From an uncultured Pontibacter sp. (GTDB lineage Bacteria; Bacteroidota; Bacteroidia; Cytophagales; Hymenobacteraceae), in contig NZ_CANMNI010000001.1 in NCBI RefSeq assembly GCF_947499215.1, positions 682,001 to 746,000 of the forward strand: a stretch of DNA of 64,000 nucleotides. Direction: 5' to 3'. The notes under the pieces are model-generated. The model did not search any database, had not been told where the DNA came from, and saw only the letters and a program-made list of their open reading frames with translations. Numbering within the stretch: the first letter of the stretch is position 1; every line of letters begins with the position of its first letter. Position numbers and translations under genes: made by a program. Below, one piece after another: positions 46,189 through 54,790 of the stretch.

Positions 46189-47502
46189 ATGAAAGACTGG
46201 TATATCCTTTACCGCAACATCCTATACCTGCATTTTTCCGAAGGTTTCCTGAAGCTTCCGGAAAGCGCTAAAAACGCGGCTTCTCCCAGTAACCCTTTTA
46301 AGCGTTTGCTTCGCATTGTGGGCTATACCGTGGTACGCCTTTTTGGGAATTTGTTTCAGTCCGTAGAGCATCCTCAAAAGCTACACGGCAAGGTATGGCT
46401 GTATGTGGTAAGCCAGAACAACTACGACAGCCTACATTTTCTGGAGGAGGCTATACCTGAAGCTGTAATGGTGGCCGGTCAAAGCAAAGCGATTGGCAGG
46501 TACAACCAATCTGTGCAAAGGCTGTCACTCCGCAAAAAACTAATCTACTACTATAAGTTTCTGCCCCTGTTCTTTCAGTTTCTTGTCCGTCGCAAAGAAA
46601 GCACGCTTCGCTTCATGGACCTGCTTTACGATGCCGTGGGTTTCTATGAGGTATACCTACAGAAGCTGAGAAAATACCGTCCGCAGGCCATCGTGTTTGC
46701 CAACGACCACAATGCAGATGCGCGTGCTATTCTGCTGGCAGCGAAGCAACTGGGCATCAAAACTGTTTATGTGCAGCACTCCAGTGTCAGCAACTTATTT
46801 CCTCCACTGGCTTTTGACCTAAATCTGCTCGAGGGACAGGACTCGTTGGACAAGTATACCCAATGCGGTCAGGTGACTAGTCGCGTGGAATTTATTGGCA
46901 TGCCCAAGGCGGATAAGTTCGTACCCTTGCGTAACAAAAGCCAAACGGTGAAAGTCTTAGGTATAGCCTGCAGCTTGATGGACCTGACAGAGGAGGTTAG
47001 AACACTTCTCTCGAATATCAGCCGCGATTTTCCAAACTTACGTATTATCCTCCGCCCCCATCCCCGCGACAAACGGAATTTCAGCTTTATACAACATATC
47101 AGCCCGCATATTCAGCTGTCCGATATCCAAAGGCAGTCCGTTTTCGAGTATCTGCAGGACCTAGACATGCTCATAAGTGGTAACTCAGGTATACACTTGG
47201 AGGCGGTGCTGCTGAACGTGTGGTCGGTCTACTTTAACCTTAATCCGAAAGAGGGTTTACACGATTACTATGGCTATGCGGCGCATGGACTGATAGAGGC
47301 TGCCCCGTCTTACAAGGACTTGAGCCTGCTGCTTCAGCAAGGTATAGCCCAGAAGCCTGAAGTATACCAGCGGGCCAAGTATTACAATGCAACTGTCGGA
47401 ACAGCCTATGATGGCAAGAGCGGTGAGCTGGCAACACAGTATATAAAGGAGTTTATGGAACAAATCCCGACCAGCCCAGACAAGCCCCTGCCACTTCAAT
47501 AG
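46189..47502 (+). CDS. GT-B-type surface-glycan transferase, possibly for pseudaminic acid
   Basis: This 437-residue protein has a helical N-terminal part (~1-150) and a CDP-glycerol glycerophosphotransferase/nonulosonate-transferase-like GT-B fold: IVFANDHNADARAILLAAKQLGIKTVYVQHSSV and RIILRPHPRDK, then SGNSGIHLEAVLLNVWSVYF. The HP-motif and QHS pattern resemble transferases that use CMP-activated sugars. Given its place 3 bp after pseI, it is a plausible pseudaminyltransferase. This is inference. Confidence 0.65.
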   Translation: MKDWYILYRNILYLHFSEGFLKLPESAKNAASPSNPFKRLLRIVGYTVVRLFGNLFQSVEHPQKLHGKVWLYVVSQNNYDSLHFLEEAIPEAVMVAGQSKAIGRYNQSVQRLSLRKKLIYYYKFLPLFFQFLVRRKESTLRFMDLLYDAVGFYEVYLQKLRKYRPQAIVFANDHNADARAILLAAKQLGIKTVYVQHSSVSNLFPPLAFDLNLLEGQDSLDKYTQCGQVTSRVEFIGMPKADKFVPLRNKSQTVKVLGIACSLMDLTEEVRTLLSNISRDFPNLRIILRPHPRDKRNFSFIQHISPHIQLSDIQRQSVFEYLQDLDMLISGNSGIHLEAVLLNVWSVYFNLNPKEGLHDYYGYAAHGLIEAAPSYKDLSLLLQQGIAQKPEVYQRAKYYNATVGTAYDGKSGELATQYIKEFMEQIPTSPDKPLPLQ

Positions 47503-47547
47503 AATAATACTATATTTGCCTGCTATACCTAACTTGTTACCCGACTA

Positions 47548-49014
47548 ATGCCTAATCTCCAGCGCGAGGGAATCTGGAACACGATCATTTCATATGCCGG
47601 CATCGCCATCGGCTATGTGAACACCATTCTGCTGTTCCCGAATTTTCTGGCTGAGGAGGAAGTGGGTCTGACCCGTCTGCTGATTCAGATCTCGGTTATG
47701 TTTGCGCAGTTCTCTGCCTTAGGCTTTGTGAACATGAGCGTGCGCTACTTCCCTTATTTCCGGGACAAAGGCAAAGAGCACAATGGTTTTCTTTTTCTGC
47801 TGCTCACTGTGCCCCTGCTGGGTTTCGCGGCTATCACAGGTCTCTTCCTGCTTTTCAAGCCGGTTGTGATCGATTACTACATTGAAAACTCCCCCCTCCT
47901 GCTCACCTACTATTATTTCGTTATTCCACTAGCCTTCTTCACGCTGCTTTTCAACCTGCTGACGGCTTATCTGCGCTCCCTTTTCAAAACAATCATTTCA
48001 TCTTTCGCGCAGGATTTTCTGCTGCGCATTCTTACTACGCTGCTCATCACGCTCTTCGCTTTCGACCTGATCGTTTTCCGGGAGTTTGTGCTACTTTATA
48101 TTGTCATCAATGCTGTCATCACACTTTCTTTAGTTGTCTATGCCTTATGGCTGAAACAACTGTTCCTGCGGCCGCAACTGGCCGTGATAGGAATTATACC
48201 GCTGCGTGAGATGCTCTATTATGGCTTCTTCACCTTCATGGGCAATATCTCGGTCACCATCATCACGACGGTTGACCAGATCATGATTAGTTCCTACAGT
48301 CTGGGGGACAATGGCATTTATACCACGGCTTTCTTCATTACCAGCGCCATTATGGTGCCGGCACGTTCTATCTTCAAAATTGCTTTTCCGCAGGTTGCCG
48401 AGTATTGGAAAGATCGTGATATGGCAGGTATGGAGAAACTTTACAAGCAGATCACGCTCATTAACCTGATTGTCGGACTGCTACTATTTATCGGCATCTG
48501 GGCGAACATTGACAACCTGTTTTCCTTTATGCCGGAAACCTATAGGGCGGGTAAGTATGTGGTGCTTTTCCTGTCCATGGCCCGCATCATCGACTTGGCC
48601 ACAGGTATAAACGGTATCATTCTGGCCACTTCAGAGAAATACCGCTGGGACCTGCTTTTCAACGTGGTGCTGGCCGGCCTTACTATCTGGACGAACTACG
48701 TCTTTATACCTATTTACGGAATTAACGGCGCGGCTTTGGCCTCCATGATCTCTTATGTGACCATCAACCTGTTGCGCCTTTTCTTTGTGCAGTGGATTTA
48801 CAAAATGCAGCCTTTTGCTTGGAGTTCTGTGACCGTGACGGTAATCGCTGCCATCGCCCTAGGGGCCGCCTATCTCCTGCCCTACCTAGGTAATCTATAC
48901 CTTGACATACTGGTGCGTTCGCTAATGATTACCGCCATCTACATGGGTTTAATGCTAAGCCTGCGGGTATACCCTGAAATGAACCAGTGGATACTGAATA
49001 AGGTGCGCAGATAG
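47548..49014 (+). CDS. Polysaccharide flippase (second Wzx-like)
   Basis: This 488-residue protein has ~12-14 membrane segments and no close resemblance to the first flippase. GIWNTIISYAGIAIGYVNTILLF at the N-terminus and TDKWRDRD-like loops fit the MVF/MATE-type Wzx family. It probably exports lipid-linked pseudaminic acid-containing units. It has a -7-like TATATTTG at 47511 but no matching -33. The stop codon TAG at 49012-49014 is part of AGATAGGTATAG. Confidence 0.85.
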   Translation: MPNLQREGIWNTIISYAGIAIGYVNTILLFPNFLAEEEVGLTRLLIQISVMFAQFSALGFVNMSVRYFPYFRDKGKEHNGFLFLLLTVPLLGFAAITGLFLLFKPVVIDYYIENSPLLLTYYYFVIPLAFFTLLFNLLTAYLRSLFKTIISSFAQDFLLRILTTLLITLFAFDLIVFREFVLLYIVINAVITLSLVVYALWLKQLFLRPQLAVIGIIPLREMLYYGFFTFMGNISVTIITTVDQIMISSYSLGDNGIYTTAFFITSAIMVPARSIFKIAFPQVAEYWKDRDMAGMEKLYKQITLINLIVGLLLFIGIWANIDNLFSFMPETYRAGKYVVLFLSMARIIDLATGINGIILATSEKYRWDLLFNVVLAGLTIWTNYVFIPIYGINGAALASMISYVTINLLRLFFVQWIYKMQPFAWSSVTVTVIAAIALGAAYLLPYLGNLYLDILVRSLMITAIYMGLMLSLRVYPEMNQWILNKVRR

Positions 49015-49038
49015 GTATAGCTATTTAGAAGAGTATCT

Positions 49039-49752
49039 TTAGTAACCTGTAGTCAGGGTAAAAGTCTCCACTTTTGAATCCAACACCTTGGCGTTCTCGC
49101 ACTTGAGCACGCGGTGTGGGTAGCGGTTGATGATCTCGTAGTTGTGGGTAGCCATGAGTACAGCCGTGCCACTGTTGTTGATCTCATTGAAGAGTTGCAT
49201 GATGCCGTCGGCCACGATCGGGTCGAGGTTACCGGTAGGCTCATCGGCCAGTAAGATAACAGGCTCGTTCAAGAGCGCGCGAGCCACCACGATACGCTGC
49301 TGCTCACCGCCCGATAGTTGGTGCGGGAGTTTGTTGGCGGCGGCGTCCAGTCCAACACGCATCAGCACTTCAGAGATTCGCTGCTTGCGCTTCGATTTGT
49401 CATTCCATCCGGTAGCTTTCAGCACAAAGGCCAAGTTTTCGGCCACCGTGCGGTCGAAAAGCAACTGGAAGTCCTGAAAGATAATGCCAATCTTGCGGCG
49501 CAGGTATGGGACCTGTTTGCGGGGTAGCTTATTCAGCTTAAAGTCGGCGATAGCGGCTGTACCTGTCAGAAGTGGCAAGTCACCGTAGAGGGTTTTGAGC
49601 AAAGAGCTTTTCCCGCTTCCTGTGCGCCCTACCAAGTACACGAACTCGCCCTTTTCAATGTCAAAGTTGACACTGCTCAGCACGGTGTTCACATCCTGAT
49701 AAATAGCCACATCGCGCAGCGAAACCACTGGAGTAGAAGAAGAAAAACTCAT
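49039..49752 (-). CDS. ftsE: Cell-division ABC transporter ATP-binding protein FtsE
   Basis: This 237-residue ATPase has Walker A GRTGSGKSSLLKTL, signature LSGGEQQR and Walker B VILLADEPTGNLDP. It works with FtsX to control septal peptidoglycan hydrolysis; ftsX is not in the window. It follows a small conserved-looking protein with a 7-bp gap (minus strand), as one operon. Confidence 0.92.
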   Translation of the reverse strand: MSFSSSTPVVSLRDVAIYQDVNTVLSSVNFDIEKGEFVYLVGRTGSGKSSLLKTLYGDLPLLTGTAAIADFKLNKLPRKQVPYLRRKIGIIFQDFQLLFDRTVAENLAFVLKATGWNDKSKRKQRISEVLMRVGLDAAANKLPHQLSGGEQQRIVVARALLNEPVILLADEPTGNLDPIVADGIMQLFNEINNSGTAVLMATHNYEIINRYPHRVLKCENAKVLDSKVETFTLTTGY

Positions 49753-49759
49753 AGGTATT

Positions 49760-49963
49760 TTAAATGTCTAATTGCTGCAATTTGCCAAATTCAAGGGATT
49801 CAATCAGCGCAGCCAAGGCCTCCTCTTTTCCCTCCAGCCCGTAGCGGTCGAGGTTCTTAAGCGGACGGTCTGCCCTAAAATAGGCGATTAACACGAAATT
49901 ATCGTCGCGCAACTGTATGTAATCCGGAATTTTGGCCTTGCCCTTTACTTTGATGATGTACAT
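49760..49963 (-). CDS. Small protein of unknown function before ftsE
   Basis: This 67-residue soluble protein (MYIIKVKGKAKIPDYIQLRD) is encoded 7 bp before ftsE on the minus strand. It has no recognised domain. The close spacing suggests it is co-translated with FtsE and may serve the division complex. Confidence 0.7.
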   Translation of the reverse strand: MYIIKVKGKAKIPDYIQLRDDNFVLIAYFRADRPLKNLDRYGLEGKEEALAALIESLEFGKLQQLDI

Positions 49964-49971
49964 CTTTATGG

Positions 49972-50103
49972 AATGAATAATGAATGGTGACTAATGATTA
50001 ATTGCTATAGCATAGAATGGATAATGATTAATGAAGCATAATGTTTAAGATTCATACCTTATTCACTATTCTTCACTAATCATTACTCATTAGTCATTCA
50101 CTA
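49972..50103. repeat. ATGA/GAATGA-type imperfect inverted repeat
   Basis: This gap between fsa and the ftsE operon (both minus strand) consists of ATGAATAATGAATGG-type repeats, with a complementary copy (CACTAATCATTACTCATTAG) on the right. The arms are imperfect (roughly 24 of 30). Confidence 0.55.
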
Positions 50104-50760
50104 TTACTTATTGCCTTTGGCGTGGTCAGCTAGGAACTTCTGCAGACCGATGTCAGTCAGTGGATGGTTCAACAAACCAGTGATTACAGAAAGCGGGCAA
50201 GTTACCACATCGGCACCCAGCTCAGCGCACTGCACAAGGTGCATCACGTGACGCACAGAAGCGGCCAGTACCTGTGTCTGGTAGCCATAGTTGCCGTAGA
50301 TGTGCACGATCTGCTCAATCAGCTGCAAACCATCAGTTGACACGTCGTCGAGACGGCCTACGAACGGAGACACGTAGGTAGCACCAGCCTTTGCAGCCAG
50401 AATAGCCTGACCAGCGGAGAATACCAGTGTACAGTTTGTTTTGATGCCACGCTCGCTGAAATGACGGATCGCTTTCACGCCTTCACGCGTCATTGGCACC
50501 TTCACTACGATGTTCGGGTGCAGTTCTGCCAGCAGTTCGCCCTCGCGTACCATGCCGTCGAAGTCAGTCGCGATTACTTCCGCGCTGATATCGCCATCCA
50601 CGATCTCGCAAATCTGCTTATAGTGCGCCATCACGTTATCGTGGCCGAAGATGCCTTCTTTGGCCATCAGCGATGGGTTGGTGGTTACACCGTCGAGCAC
50701 GCCGAGGTCGTGTGCTTCCTGAATTTCCTGCAGGTTTGCAGTATCAACAAAGAATTTCAT
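50104..50760 (-). CDS. fsa: Transaldolase / fructose-6-phosphate aldolase-like
   Basis: This 218-residue enzyme has the TIM-barrel of the small transaldolase/FSA family: [32 protein letters not shown], with the Schiff-base lysine in NIVVKVPMT (~85). The size fits the TalC/FSA group; in Bacteroidota these proteins usually act as transaldolases in the pentose phosphate pathway. It is monocistronic. Confidence 0.9.
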   Translation of the reverse strand: MKFFVDTANLQEIQEAHDLGVLDGVTTNPSLMAKEGIFGHDNVMAHYKQICEIVDGDISAEVIATDFDGMVREGELLAELHPNIVVKVPMTREGVKAIRHFSERGIKTNCTLVFSAGQAILAAKAGATYVSPFVGRLDDVSTDGLQLIEQIVHIYGNYGYQTQVLAASVRHVMHLVQCAELGADVVTCPLSVITGLLNHPLTDIGLQKFLADHAKGNK

Positions 50761-50940
50761 AATGCTGAGGATCTAGATTTGCTTACAAATCTAACGCAAT
50801 ATGACCTAAGTCAAAAGACATTAGGTAAAAGATGCAGGACAATTTAGATACAGGGCGTTATCCGGATGTGAATACTGTGGTTCTCAGACCCTTACTGGAG
50901 TTTGGACTTCCTTAGGGGTAGATTTCGTTTGAAACAAAAA

Positions 50941-50960
50941 GACCGGCAGCGGGGCCGGTC
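50941..50960 (-). terminator. Terminator of the SRP RNA
   Basis: GACCGGC / GCCGGTC is a perfect 7-bp stem with a 6-nt loop, read on the minus strand and followed by a T-tract (TCTTTTTG). It lies 3' of the SRP RNA. Confidence 0.7.
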
Positions 50961-50982
50961 AGAAAAGTATGGGCAAAAAAAA

Positions 50983-51077
50983 GTGGCAAACCAACATCGC
51001 GCCGCTTCAACCATCTACCCTTGCTGCCTTCCGGCCCTGGGGGAGTTCGACGGGAGCTGGCCGTGCCGATTTGCCGT
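50983..51077 (-). ncRNA. ffs: Small signal recognition particle RNA (4.5S-type)
   Basis: The minus strand contains CCCCAGGGCCGGAAGGCAGC (the conserved SRP hairpin loop and S-domain core) and AAGGGTAGATGG. The ends pair: GGCAAA at the 5' end with TTTGCC at the 3' end, closing ~95 nt, followed by a run of eight T's. Length and structure fit the bacterial small SRP RNA. Its protein partner Ffh is at 31302-32642. Ends are judged by the pairing. Confidence 0.92.
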
Positions 51078-51305
51078 TACAAAAGTACGAAGATTATCTT
51101 GCAGTGCAAATTTATTCTGCAGAATAGTGTCGTTTTAGCAAGAATGAGCAGAAATAGTGCTCTCTGTCAGAGGGTTTGAAGGAAAAACATTTTTAGGAGA
51201 TTAAACCTGATTGAACCGAAAGGTATAGAGTTGCTAGAACAGCATAAAGCATTCCATGCAATCCTTTATGCTTTAAACCAGCAATTAAAACATATATCCC
51301 CTATT

Positions 51306-51338
51306 TTTGGCAAAAACCCCTAAAGTGCCTTACCTTTG
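51306..51338 (+). promoter_or_regulatory. Promoter of guaA
   Basis: TTTG (51306-51309) and TACCTTTG (51331-51338) with a 21-bp spacer match the Bacteroidetes -33/-7 consensus. The ATG is only 3 bp after the -7 box, so transcription starts at or near the start codon and the mRNA is nearly leaderless. Confidence 0.8.
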
Positions 51339-51341
51339 CGC

Positions 51342-52871
51342 ATGCCAGAAAAAATACTGATTCTCGACTTCGGCTCCCAGTACACCCAGTTAATTGCAAG
51401 ACGGGTGCGTGAGCTTAATGTATATTGTGAGATCTACCCTTACAATAATGTTCCAGAACTCACAGATGACGTCAAAGGCGTTATCCTCTCGGGCAGCCCC
51501 TGCTCGGTGCGCGACCAAGAACACCCTACTATCGATTTGAGCCAGTTTATGGGCAAACTCCCATTGTTGGGCGTATGCTACGGGGCACAACTGATCGCTT
51601 ATGAGCACCAAGGCGAAGTTACTCCCTCTACCATCCGCGAATACGGCCGTGCCAGACTTACCGAGCTGCACACCGCCAACCGCCTCATGAAAGAACTCAC
51701 CCCGGGTTCGGTGGTTTGGATGTCACATGGCGACACGATCAAGGAAATTCCAGACAATTTTGAAGTAATAGCCAGTACGGAGACCGTGCGTGTGGCCGCT
51801 TACAAGCTGCGCGATCAGGAGACATACGGTATACAGTTTCACCCCGAGGTAACCCACTCCGATGAAGGCAAAACATTGCTTCGAAACTTCGTAGTGCATA
51901 TTTGCGACTGCCAGCAGGACTGGACCTCCGAACAATTTGTAGAAGCGACTGTGGCTGAGTTACAACAGCAACTAGGCAATGATAAAGTGGTGCTCGGCCT
52001 GTCAGGCGGGGTTGACTCTAGCGTGGCCGCCATGCTGATTCACCAAGCGATTGGTAAAAACCTCTACTGTATCTTTGTAGACAACGGCCTGTTGCGCAAA
52101 GACGAGTTTGAAAGCGTTCTGGACTCCTACAAGCACATGGGTCTGAACGTGAAAGGCGTTGACGCGAAAGACAGATTCTATTCAGCATTGGCCGGTATCT
52201 CAGATCCGGAAGGCAAGCGCAAAGCCATCGGCCGTGTGTTTATCGAGGTATTCGACGACGAGGCTCACAAAATTGAAGACGTTAAGTGGTTGGCACAGGG
52301 TACGATCTACCCGGATGTGATCGAGTCAATGAGCGTGAAAGGCCCTTCGGCTACCATCAAGTCCCACCACAACGTGGGCGGTCTGCCTGACTTCATGAAA
52401 CTGAAAGTGGTGGAGCCGCTGAAGGCGCTATTCAAAGACGAAGTGCGTTTAGTGGGTAAAACCCTGAAGATTGACGATAATATCTTGGGTCGTCACCCTT
52501 TCCCAGGACCGGGCTTGGCGATTCGTATTTTAGGTGACATCACCCCAGAAAAAGTGCACGTTTTGCAACAGGTAGATCATATCTTCATCAGCAACCTAAA
52601 GAAATCAGGTTTATACGATGAGGTATGGCAGGCTGGCGCTATCCTGACGCCGGTACAGTCGGTTGGTGTGATGGGCGATGAGCGTACCTACGAAAATGTG
52701 GTAGCCCTTCGTGCCGTAACTTCTATCGACGGCATGACAGCGGACTGGAGCCGTTTGCCGTACGAGTTTCTGGCCGACGTGTCGAACGAGATCATCAACA
52801 AGGTGAAAGGCGTCAACCGCGTCGTATACGACATTAGCTCTAAACCACCGGCTACTATCGAGTGGGAATAA
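51342..52871 (+). CDS. guaA: GMP synthase (glutamine-hydrolysing)
   Basis: This ~509-residue enzyme converts XMP to GMP. The N-terminal glutamine amidotransferase has LGVCYGAQL (nucleophile Cys) and FHPEVTHS (His-Glu). The ATP-pyrophosphatase domain has [13 protein letters not shown], and the C-terminal dimerisation domain ends PATIEWE. The start is the ATG at 51342; an in-frame TTG 6 bp earlier lies within the -7 box. Confidence 0.96.
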   Translation: MPEKILILDFGSQYTQLIARRVRELNVYCEIYPYNNVPELTDDVKGVILSGSPCSVRDQEHPTIDLSQFMGKLPLLGVCYGAQLIAYEHQGEVTPSTIREYGRARLTELHTANRLMKELTPGSVVWMSHGDTIKEIPDNFEVIASTETVRVAAYKLRDQETYGIQFHPEVTHSDEGKTLLRNFVVHICDCQQDWTSEQFVEATVAELQQQLGNDKVVLGLSGGVDSSVAAMLIHQAIGKNLYCIFVDNGLLRKDEFESVLDSYKHMGLNVKGVDAKDRFYSALAGISDPEGKRKAIGRVFIEVFDDEAHKIEDVKWLAQGTIYPDVIESMSVKGPSATIKSHHNVGGLPDFMKLKVVEPLKALFKDEVRLVGKTLKIDDNILGRHPFPGPGLAIRILGDITPEKVHVLQQVDHIFISNLKKSGLYDEVWQAGAILTPVQSVGVMGDERTYENVVALRAVTSIDGMTADWSRLPYEFLADVSNEIINKVKGVNRVVYDISSKPPATIEWE

Positions 52872-52872
52872 T

Positions 52873-52970
52873 ATTAGTGAGTGAATGAGTGAATGAGCGG
52901 GTGAGTGAATGGGTGAAAATTTTGAAATTCTAAACAAATTCACTCAATCACCCATTCGCTCATTCAAAAT
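52873..52970. repeat. GAGTGAAT-type tandem and inverted repeat
   Basis: GTGAGTGAATGAGTGAATGA tandem repeats at 52876-52915 have a complementary copy (CACTCAATCACCCATTCGCT) at 52941-52966. The arms form an imperfect 27-bp inverted repeat between guaA and the next gene. Confidence 0.65.
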
Positions 52971-52974
52971 TAAA

Positions 52975-54684
52975 ATGAACATGAAAAGAAGCTTTTTGAA
53001 GCATGCAGCGGGTATGCTGTTACTGACTGCCTTGGCATTGCCTGCACAGGCACAGCAGGACTACAGTACTACCTATAGTAATGGCAAGGTATTGCTCGAG
53101 CAAGAGCGTTTTGACAAGGCGATGGCTGAGTTGTTGCCCGCCACACAGACAGGACCTAAAAATCCGTATGCACCCGAAGCTTCCTATCTATACTCCGTAG
53201 CGGCCCTCAAGGCCAACAAGCTTCCTGAGGCACAGCGCATGCTGCAGCAGCTGAATTCTCAGCACCCGAGTTGGCCGAATCAGCCGGAGGCAAGCTATCT
53301 GCTAGCTAATGTGCTGTTCGAACAAGGCAGTTACGATCAGGCGCTTGCAGAACTAAACACGATCCGCTCTTCCAAACTGCAAGCTGACGCAGAAGGCTTG
53401 AAGCGCTATTACCTAACAAGAATCACAGAGCGTGAAGCATTTGAGCAGTTGTTGCAACGCCACCCTGACGATAAAGCTGTAGCACAGACCTATGCAGATA
53501 AGCTTTTGGCTGGCTGGTACCGTCCAGAGGACAAGGCTACACTCGAACAAATCGTTTCGAAGCACAAACTGGACCGCAACCGTTATTTGAGCGCCAATGC
53601 CATGCGCAAGCAGGCTTACAATGTGGCGGCGCTCATGCCCTTTCAGCTAAGCCAAGACTTGGGTCAGGCAGCCCGCAAAAACCAGTTTGCGACCGATTTG
53701 TTTGCCGGTATGAAACTGGCGCAGGACTCACTCAAGCGACAAGGTATAAACATCAACCTGTATGCTTATGACGCGGGAACGGATACAATGGCGGTAAAAA
53801 GCATCTTGAACACACCGGAGCTAAAACAAATGGACCTCGTGATAGGCCCTGTTTACAAGTCTTCCGCTAAAATCGCTGCCCGCTTTGCCGCTGAAAACAA
53901 TGTGAATGTGATAAACCCGCTCTCACAGGACCTAGAAGTGGCAGGCGATAATCCCAATGTGTTTTTGTTCGAGTCATCCATTGCAACTCAGGCACAGCAG
54001 GCGGCTATATACGCTTACAATACTTTTCCAGTTAAAACGGCCATCATCCTCTTTGAAGATGATAAGGACGATATAACTTTTGCGCAGCACTACCGTGAGC
54101 AGTTTCTGAAGCTGGGTGGCAAGGTAGCTACTTATAAAAAGCTGAATTCAGCACAAAACGCTGCCACAGCCGCAATTTTCAAGGACCTGAAGCTGGATGA
54201 CATGGGGCATATCGCAGTTTTCTCAGACCAGATGACGGCAGCGGTCAATACCATCAGCACACTGCAGTCCAGAGCGGCCATCCTCCCACTCATGACCTAT
54301 GAGAAGTGGCTCGGTATAGGCCAGATCACGCTGCGCCAGCTTGATGACTTGGAGATTTACTTTGTTAGTCCGAAGTATGTCGACCAGTTAGGTCCAGCTG
54401 CCAGACATTTCAGGAAAAAATATGCTGCAAGGTATAACATTCCGCCTTCACAATATGCCTATGCCGGTTTTGAGATGATGTACTACTTCGGAACGCTGCT
54501 GCAGAATTACGGTCCACGCTTCAATCTGACGCTTGGTAACGATCGCTTGAAGCCCGGTGTTTTCTATCAGGGGCTAGGCTATAACGACGGTTCCTCACTC
54601 AATGAGTTGCGCCGCGACAATCAATACATCCCCATTACCAAATTGGAAAACCAACAACTGACGGTGGTGAATCCGGTTTTTTAG
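52975..54684 (+). CDS. Periplasmic TPR/type I binding-protein fusion (LpoA-like)
   Basis: This ~569-residue secreted protein is read from the ATG at 52975 (a second ATG is two codons later). It has a signal peptide ending ALPAQA. Residues ~28-190 hold TPR-like repeats (YSNGKVLLEQERFDKAMAEL; LANVLFEQGSYDQALAEL). Residues ~215-560 form a type I periplasmic binding fold (MDLVIGPVYKSSAKIAARFAAENNVNVINP). The TPR + PBP1 layout resembles LpoA, the activator of penicillin-binding protein 1A; it could instead be a ligand-binding receptor. Confidence 0.72.
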   Translation: MNMKRSFLKHAAGMLLLTALALPAQAQQDYSTTYSNGKVLLEQERFDKAMAELLPATQTGPKNPYAPEASYLYSVAALKANKLPEAQRMLQQLNSQHPSWPNQPEASYLLANVLFEQGSYDQALAELNTIRSSKLQADAEGLKRYYLTRITEREAFEQLLQRHPDDKAVAQTYADKLLAGWYRPEDKATLEQIVSKHKLDRNRYLSANAMRKQAYNVAALMPFQLSQDLGQAARKNQFATDLFAGMKLAQDSLKRQGININLYAYDAGTDTMAVKSILNTPELKQMDLVIGPVYKSSAKIAARFAAENNVNVINPLSQDLEVAGDNPNVFLFESSIATQAQQAAIYAYNTFPVKTAIILFEDDKDDITFAQHYREQFLKLGGKVATYKKLNSAQNAATAAIFKDLKLDDMGHIAVFSDQMTAAVNTISTLQSRAAILPLMTYEKWLGIGQITLRQLDDLEIYFVSPKYVDQLGPAARHFRKKYAARYNIPPSQYAYAGFEMMYYFGTLLQNYGPRFNLTLGNDRLKPGVFYQGLGYNDGSSLNELRRDNQYIPITKLENQQLTVVNPVF

Positions 54685-54790
54685 AAGCTGGAAAAGAATA
54701 CTGAAAGTAGGACTGCCTCCAATCAGAATAATTAAGAGGTTGATATTTTAAGTATCAGCCTTCGATCTAAAACACATAGACATTAATACG

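Noticed and set aside
50902..51138. 78-codon plus-strand frame
   Set aside because: It lies across the SRP RNA and its terminator on the opposite strand; the RNA explains the sequence.
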